From: Verrucomicrobiota bacterium
GTDB taxonomy: Bacteria; Verrucomicrobiota; Verrucomicrobiia; Verrucomicrobiales; DEV007
Reading direction: 5' to 3'
Length of the DNA stretch: 8,143 bases
NCBI GenBank assembly: GCA_027618625.1
Contig: JAQCER010000105.1
Location: 1 to 8,143 of the forward strand
Under the pieces are notes generated by a model. It saw nothing but the letters and a program-made list of their open reading frames with translations, was not told the origin of the DNA and made no database searches. The position numbers were made by a program, and so were the translations under genes. This document shows, piece by piece, positions 5,660-8,143 of the stretch; within the stretch, counting starts at the first letter, position 1; each line of letters starts with the position of its first letter.

Positions 5660-7876
5660 CTACTTTGGGGCGTCATTAAGCAAGACTATTGTAGTACATG
5701 TGATATCTCCGGTATGGGTCGTGCAGCGACAAAAACGTCTTCCGGCCGGAACAGAATCACACCGTGCTTGCTTCTCATTGTCTGACAAGCCACCCAGCCA
5801 GATCATCTCAACGTCATCTCCCTTACGAACGAACGAAGCAAGACGACCGCCAAGACATAGGTTCGCGTCAGCTTGCTCTACCATTGGCATCTCGAGTGAG
5901 TCTGGTCTTTGGACGCCATCGAGCAGGATCGCAACGGCATTGATCTCCGTCAGACTCACGTCCCCCTCGAACGGCGTTGGGGATAGGCATAGAGTCGCGA
6001 GAACCTTACGCGACTGTACGGTGTGAATCCAAAAGGCAAGCTCGTCGATTGAGTAGCTAAGCCCCTTCTCCTTCCCAAGCATCTCATAGGCCAGTAGTGC
6101 GTTCAGCGAGACGCCCACCGGCATCCCACCAGCACCAAAGCGCAATCGTCCTGCCCTGCCCCCCTCTTCAGGGAGAGTCGGGATGTCTGCGTTGAAGTAG
6201 GAGACTACCCGACAACCATGAGGGTTCATGGCCGGCCGAAGTAATTCTTCCACGCGCTCCTGGACTGACGCGCTCTTCTCCCCTTCACACTCTATCAACA
6301 GTGCTGTCGCTCGACCCGATAGGGCACCGAGGTCTGGGAGCGGTTCACCGAATAGGCGCTTGAGAAACTTCATGAGTGCGGCTCCTTTTGAGGTCTGAAT
6401 CTCGAGGTTTTCCTGGTCGGCTATCCTTTCGTATTCCGGTCTCCCGCGACCGTCAAGATCCTTTCCGTAATTGACCTCGATCAACCTACCTCTGTCATCT
6501 CTCTTTACTTCCGCGAAGAACTGATCCCTTATCCACCACGATGACTTCCGCCTCTGTCCGACCTGCTCAAAACCAAGTTCTGGCAGTTCTGCCTCTGGAT
6601 CTGTGGTAGAGATGTGGAGGAAAGTGACCGCCGCATTAGCGTTCACGCTTACTGAATCAAGGATAGAGGTCCCACCTGGATCGGCCTCGTTGAAATTTGA
6701 AAAGGAAAATATCACGGAAGGCTGATCCTTCAGAGTCACATAGTTCGATGAGGGGCTACAGTCCACCTCCCCCATTCGGGATAGAAATGCAATTACCGAC
6801 TTCCTCGTTAGCTTCTCAAATGCTCCGGGCGACAAGTCCACACCATAGACATCGAGACTGGAAGTCTGGCCTGCCTCATCTTCTGCGTTAACATCAGCAC
6901 CAGCGTTAAGCAGCATTTTTACAATCTTCTCGTGATCCTCTTCCAATGCCATCATGAGCGCCGTATCGCCGTCCACATCTTTCGCGTTGACATCGGCACC
7001 AGCGTCGAGCAACGTCTTCACAATCTCCTCATGACCATAGCACGAAGCTGCATAGAGCGCTGTCCTGTCCTCCTCGTTTTTCGCATTGACATCAGCACCG
7101 GCGTCGAGCAACGTCTTCACAATCTCCTCATGGCCATAGCACGAAGCCTGAAAAAGTGCCGTCCAGCCATCCGCATCTTCTGCGTTGACGTTGGCACCAG
7201 CATCGAGTAGCAGATTTACAGTCTCCCCGTGGCCCCCCATCGAAGCTACATAAAGCGCCGCCATGCCCTCCTCGTTTTTCGCGCTGACATCAGCCTTAGC
7301 GTCGAGCAACGTCTCTACAATCTCCGTGTGGCCCTTCAGCGAAGCTACATAAAGTGCCGTCGTGCCTGTTTGGGTTTCTGCATTGACGTCGGCACCAGCG
7401 TCGAGCAGTATCTTCACAATCTCCTCGTGGCCCTCCAGCGAAGTCTCATAGAGCGCTGTCCTGCCCTCCTTGTCTTTTGCGTTGACATCAGCACCAGCGT
7501 CGAGCAGCATTTTCACAATCTCTTTGTGGCCCTCCTGCGAAGTCTCATAGAGCGCTGTCCTGCCCTCCTTGTCTTTTGCGTTGACATCAGCCTCCGCGTC
7601 GAGCAGCATTTTCACAATCTCTTTGTGGCCCTCCTGCGAAGCTACATAGAGCGCCGCCATGCCCTCCTTGTCTTTTGCGTTGGCTTCAGCCCCGGCGTCG
7701 AGCAGCGTTTTCACGATCTCCTTGTGGCCCTCCAGCGACGCTATACGAAGCGCCGTCATGCCTTTGCTTTTTTCATTGACGTTGGCTCCAGAGGAGAGTA
7801 GCGCGTTAACAATGTCCGCATTGCCTTCGTGTGAAGCCATACAAAGCTGATCAGTAGTAGAGTTAGGTCTATTCAT
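5660..7876 (-). CDS. Ankyrin-repeat protein with uncharacterised C-terminal region
   Basis: 738 residues. The ATG at 7876 has GGAG (7887-7890 on the - strand) nine bases upstream; a TTG at 7891 lies on that binding site and is unlikely. Residues 3-335 are ten ankyrin repeats of 33 residues, most reading G-x-TALY-x-AS-x-x-GH-x-EIVK-x-LLDAGADVNAK, a protein-binding scaffold. Repeat 1 is divergent; an aborted eleventh starts at 336. Residues 336-738 match no family I recognise. They contain AFEKLTRKSVIAFLSRMG (352-369), a WW-containing stretch (446-456), KDLDGRGRPEYERI (472-485), a likely alpha/beta segment around 520-565, and a tail cluster Cys706, Cys716, Cys718, His721, Cys727. No signal peptide or membrane segment is apparent, so it is probably cytoplasmic unless exported by a specialised system. 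It stands alone, flanked by mobile-element DNA. The repeat assignment is certain; function is unknown. Confidence 0.93.
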   Translation of the reverse strand: MNRPNSTTDQLCMASHEGNADIVNALLSSGANVNEKSKGMTALRIASLEGHKEIVKTLLDAGAEANAKDKEGMAALYVASQEGHKEIVKMLLDAEADVNAKDKEGRTALYETSQEGHKEIVKMLLDAGADVNAKDKEGRTALYETSLEGHEEIVKILLDAGADVNAETQTGTTALYVASLKGHTEIVETLLDAKADVSAKNEEGMAALYVASMGGHGETVNLLLDAGANVNAEDADGWTALFQASCYGHEEIVKTLLDAGADVNAKNEEDRTALYAASCYGHEEIVKTLLDAGADVNAKDVDGDTALMMALEEDHEKIVKMLLNAGADVNAEDEAGQTSSLDVYGVDLSPGAFEKLTRKSVIAFLSRMGEVDCSPSSNYVTLKDQPSVIFSFSNFNEADPGGTSILDSVSVNANAAVTFLHISTTDPEAELPELGFEQVGQRRKSSWWIRDQFFAEVKRDDRGRLIEVNYGKDLDGRGRPEYERIADQENLEIQTSKGAALMKFLKRLFGEPLPDLGALSGRATALLIECEGEKSASVQERVEELLRPAMNPHGCRVVSYFNADIPTLPEEGGRAGRLRFGAGGMPVGVSLNALLAYEMLGKEKGLSYSIDELAFWIHTVQSRKVLATLCLSPTPFEGDVSLTEINAVAILLDGVQRPDSLEMPMVEQADANLCLGGRLASFVRKGDDVEMIWLGGLSDNEKQARCDSVPAGRRFCRCTTHTGDITCTTIVLLNDAPK
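6872..7762 (-). repeat. Nine tandem 99-base ankyrin-coding units
   Basis: Repeats 2 to 10 of the ankyrin protein lie head to tail with an exact 99-base period: boundaries at 7762, 7663, 7564, 7465, 7366, 7267, 7168, 7069 and 6970, ending 6872. Units at 7466-7564 and 7565-7663 are nearly identical over long stretches, as are those at 6971-7069 and 7070-7168, whereas others differ much more. This is a coding repeat, not a CRISPR array. Confidence 0.9.
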
Positions 7877-7935
7877 ATTAGAGTTCTCCAAATATTATTT
7901 TGGTTGAAACGTAAACTTAATTTAAGAAAAACTGG
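7877..7935. promoter_or_regulatory. AT-rich spacer upstream of the ankyrin gene
   Basis: About 60 bases between the ankyrin start and the transposase remnant, much richer in A and T than either side. It holds the ankyrin ribosome binding site and a perfect 11-base palindrome CTTAATTTAAG at 7916-7926, and should contain the ankyrin promoter. I cannot identify a convincing pair of -35 and -10 boxes; TAATAT lies too close to the ribosome binding site to leave a normal leader. Confidence 0.35.
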
Positions 7936-8143
7936 ATGTACCGACGCCTTAGGATTAGGCTCAGTTCCGATGGGACCACGCACCTCGTGCTCTCACCGTT
8001 GGAACTGATCGAGAAGCTCGCCGCTCTGATTCCTCCGCCTCGTCTAAACCTTGTTCGTTATCATGGTGTGTTGGCGCCAAATGCCGCAAGTCGAGATCGC
8101 ATCGTTCCAGGGCCACAGGAAGTGGTCGCCGAAGGCTGCGATC
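7936..8143 (+). pseudogene. 5'-truncated IS91-type (Y2) transposase remnant, runs off window
   Basis: One frame is open from after a stop at 7918-7920 to the window end. From about 7969 it encodes DGTTHLVLSPLELIEKL, then AALIPPPRLNLVRYHGVLAPN and RDRIVP. That block is characteristic of the C-terminal part of IS91/IS801-type rolling-circle transposases (Y2_Tnp family), where relatives read like DGTTHLvfePLefleKLAALVPrPRvnLvRYHGVLAP. The catalytic tyrosine region and the rest of the N-terminal half are absent: upstream there is AT-rich spacer and then the divergent ankyrin gene. The ATG at 7936 has no good binding site and the first ten or so residues do not fit the family. The gene is therefore a remnant on its left side; the right end lies outside the window. 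Assigned from a recalled family motif. Confidence 0.7.

Noticed and set aside
5653..5667. Terminator after the ankyrin gene
   Set aside because: Six-pair hairpin overlapping the stop codon, not followed by a proper T-tract on the - strand.
6872..7762. Regular repeats that might be a CRISPR array
   Set aside because: Units are contiguous 99-base coding repeats translating to ankyrin consensus, with no short repeat and unique spacer pattern and no cas genes.
7229..7801. 190-codon open frame on + with a 33-residue period
   Set aside because: It is the antisense reading of the ankyrin array; its periodicity comes from the 99-base repeat, and it has no start signals of its own.

Overview
The window suggests a diderm (Gram-negative-type) bacterium of moderate-to-high GC. 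It encodes an outer-membrane efflux lipoprotein with a lipobox-like N-terminus, and its two housekeeping genes strongly prefer C-ending codons. I cannot place the lineage from sequence alone; an uncultured or deep-branching group is possible but unproven.

Left part (1-3095), core genes on the + strand. About 290 bases without a gene hold an imperfect palindrome and lead to a good sigma70-type promoter (289-317). This drives a NodT/TolC-family outer-membrane factor (432-1868, TTG start chosen by its ribosome binding site). After a 119-base gap holding a weak promoter and a small palindrome comes nadA (1988-3037), quinolinate synthase of NAD biosynthesis, closed by a strong terminator that looks usable in both directions.

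Middle part (3096-5659), accessory DNA. A 330-base stretch without genes is followed by a two-gene type II toxin-antitoxin operon on the - strand (antitoxin 3687-3887, RelE/ParE-like toxin 3426-3686, stop and start directly abutting). Then comes a 423-base gene-free stretch that switches abruptly from AT-rich to very GC-rich, with several hairpins, a G-quadruplex motif and a terminator-like hairpin. An IS3-family insertion sequence (4321-5577) follows, with both inverted repeats and all three DDE residues, but its orfB is broken by a frameshift near 4950-4980.

Right part (5660-8143). On the - strand lies a 738-residue protein with ten ankyrin repeats followed by about 400 residues I do not recognise, ending in a small Cys/His cluster. 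Some neighbouring 99-base repeat units are nearly identical, so the array has been expanding or homogenising recently. At the right edge, divergent to it, is the 5'-truncated C-terminal part of an IS91-type (Y2) transposase that runs off the window.

The genes right of nadA do not form a pathway. They look like an accessory island of toxin-antitoxin, IS, ankyrin protein and transposase remnant joined to the core nadA region. The ankyrin protein with its unassigned C-terminal half, and the structured GC-rich block at 4050-4260, are the two places most likely to hold something undescribed.
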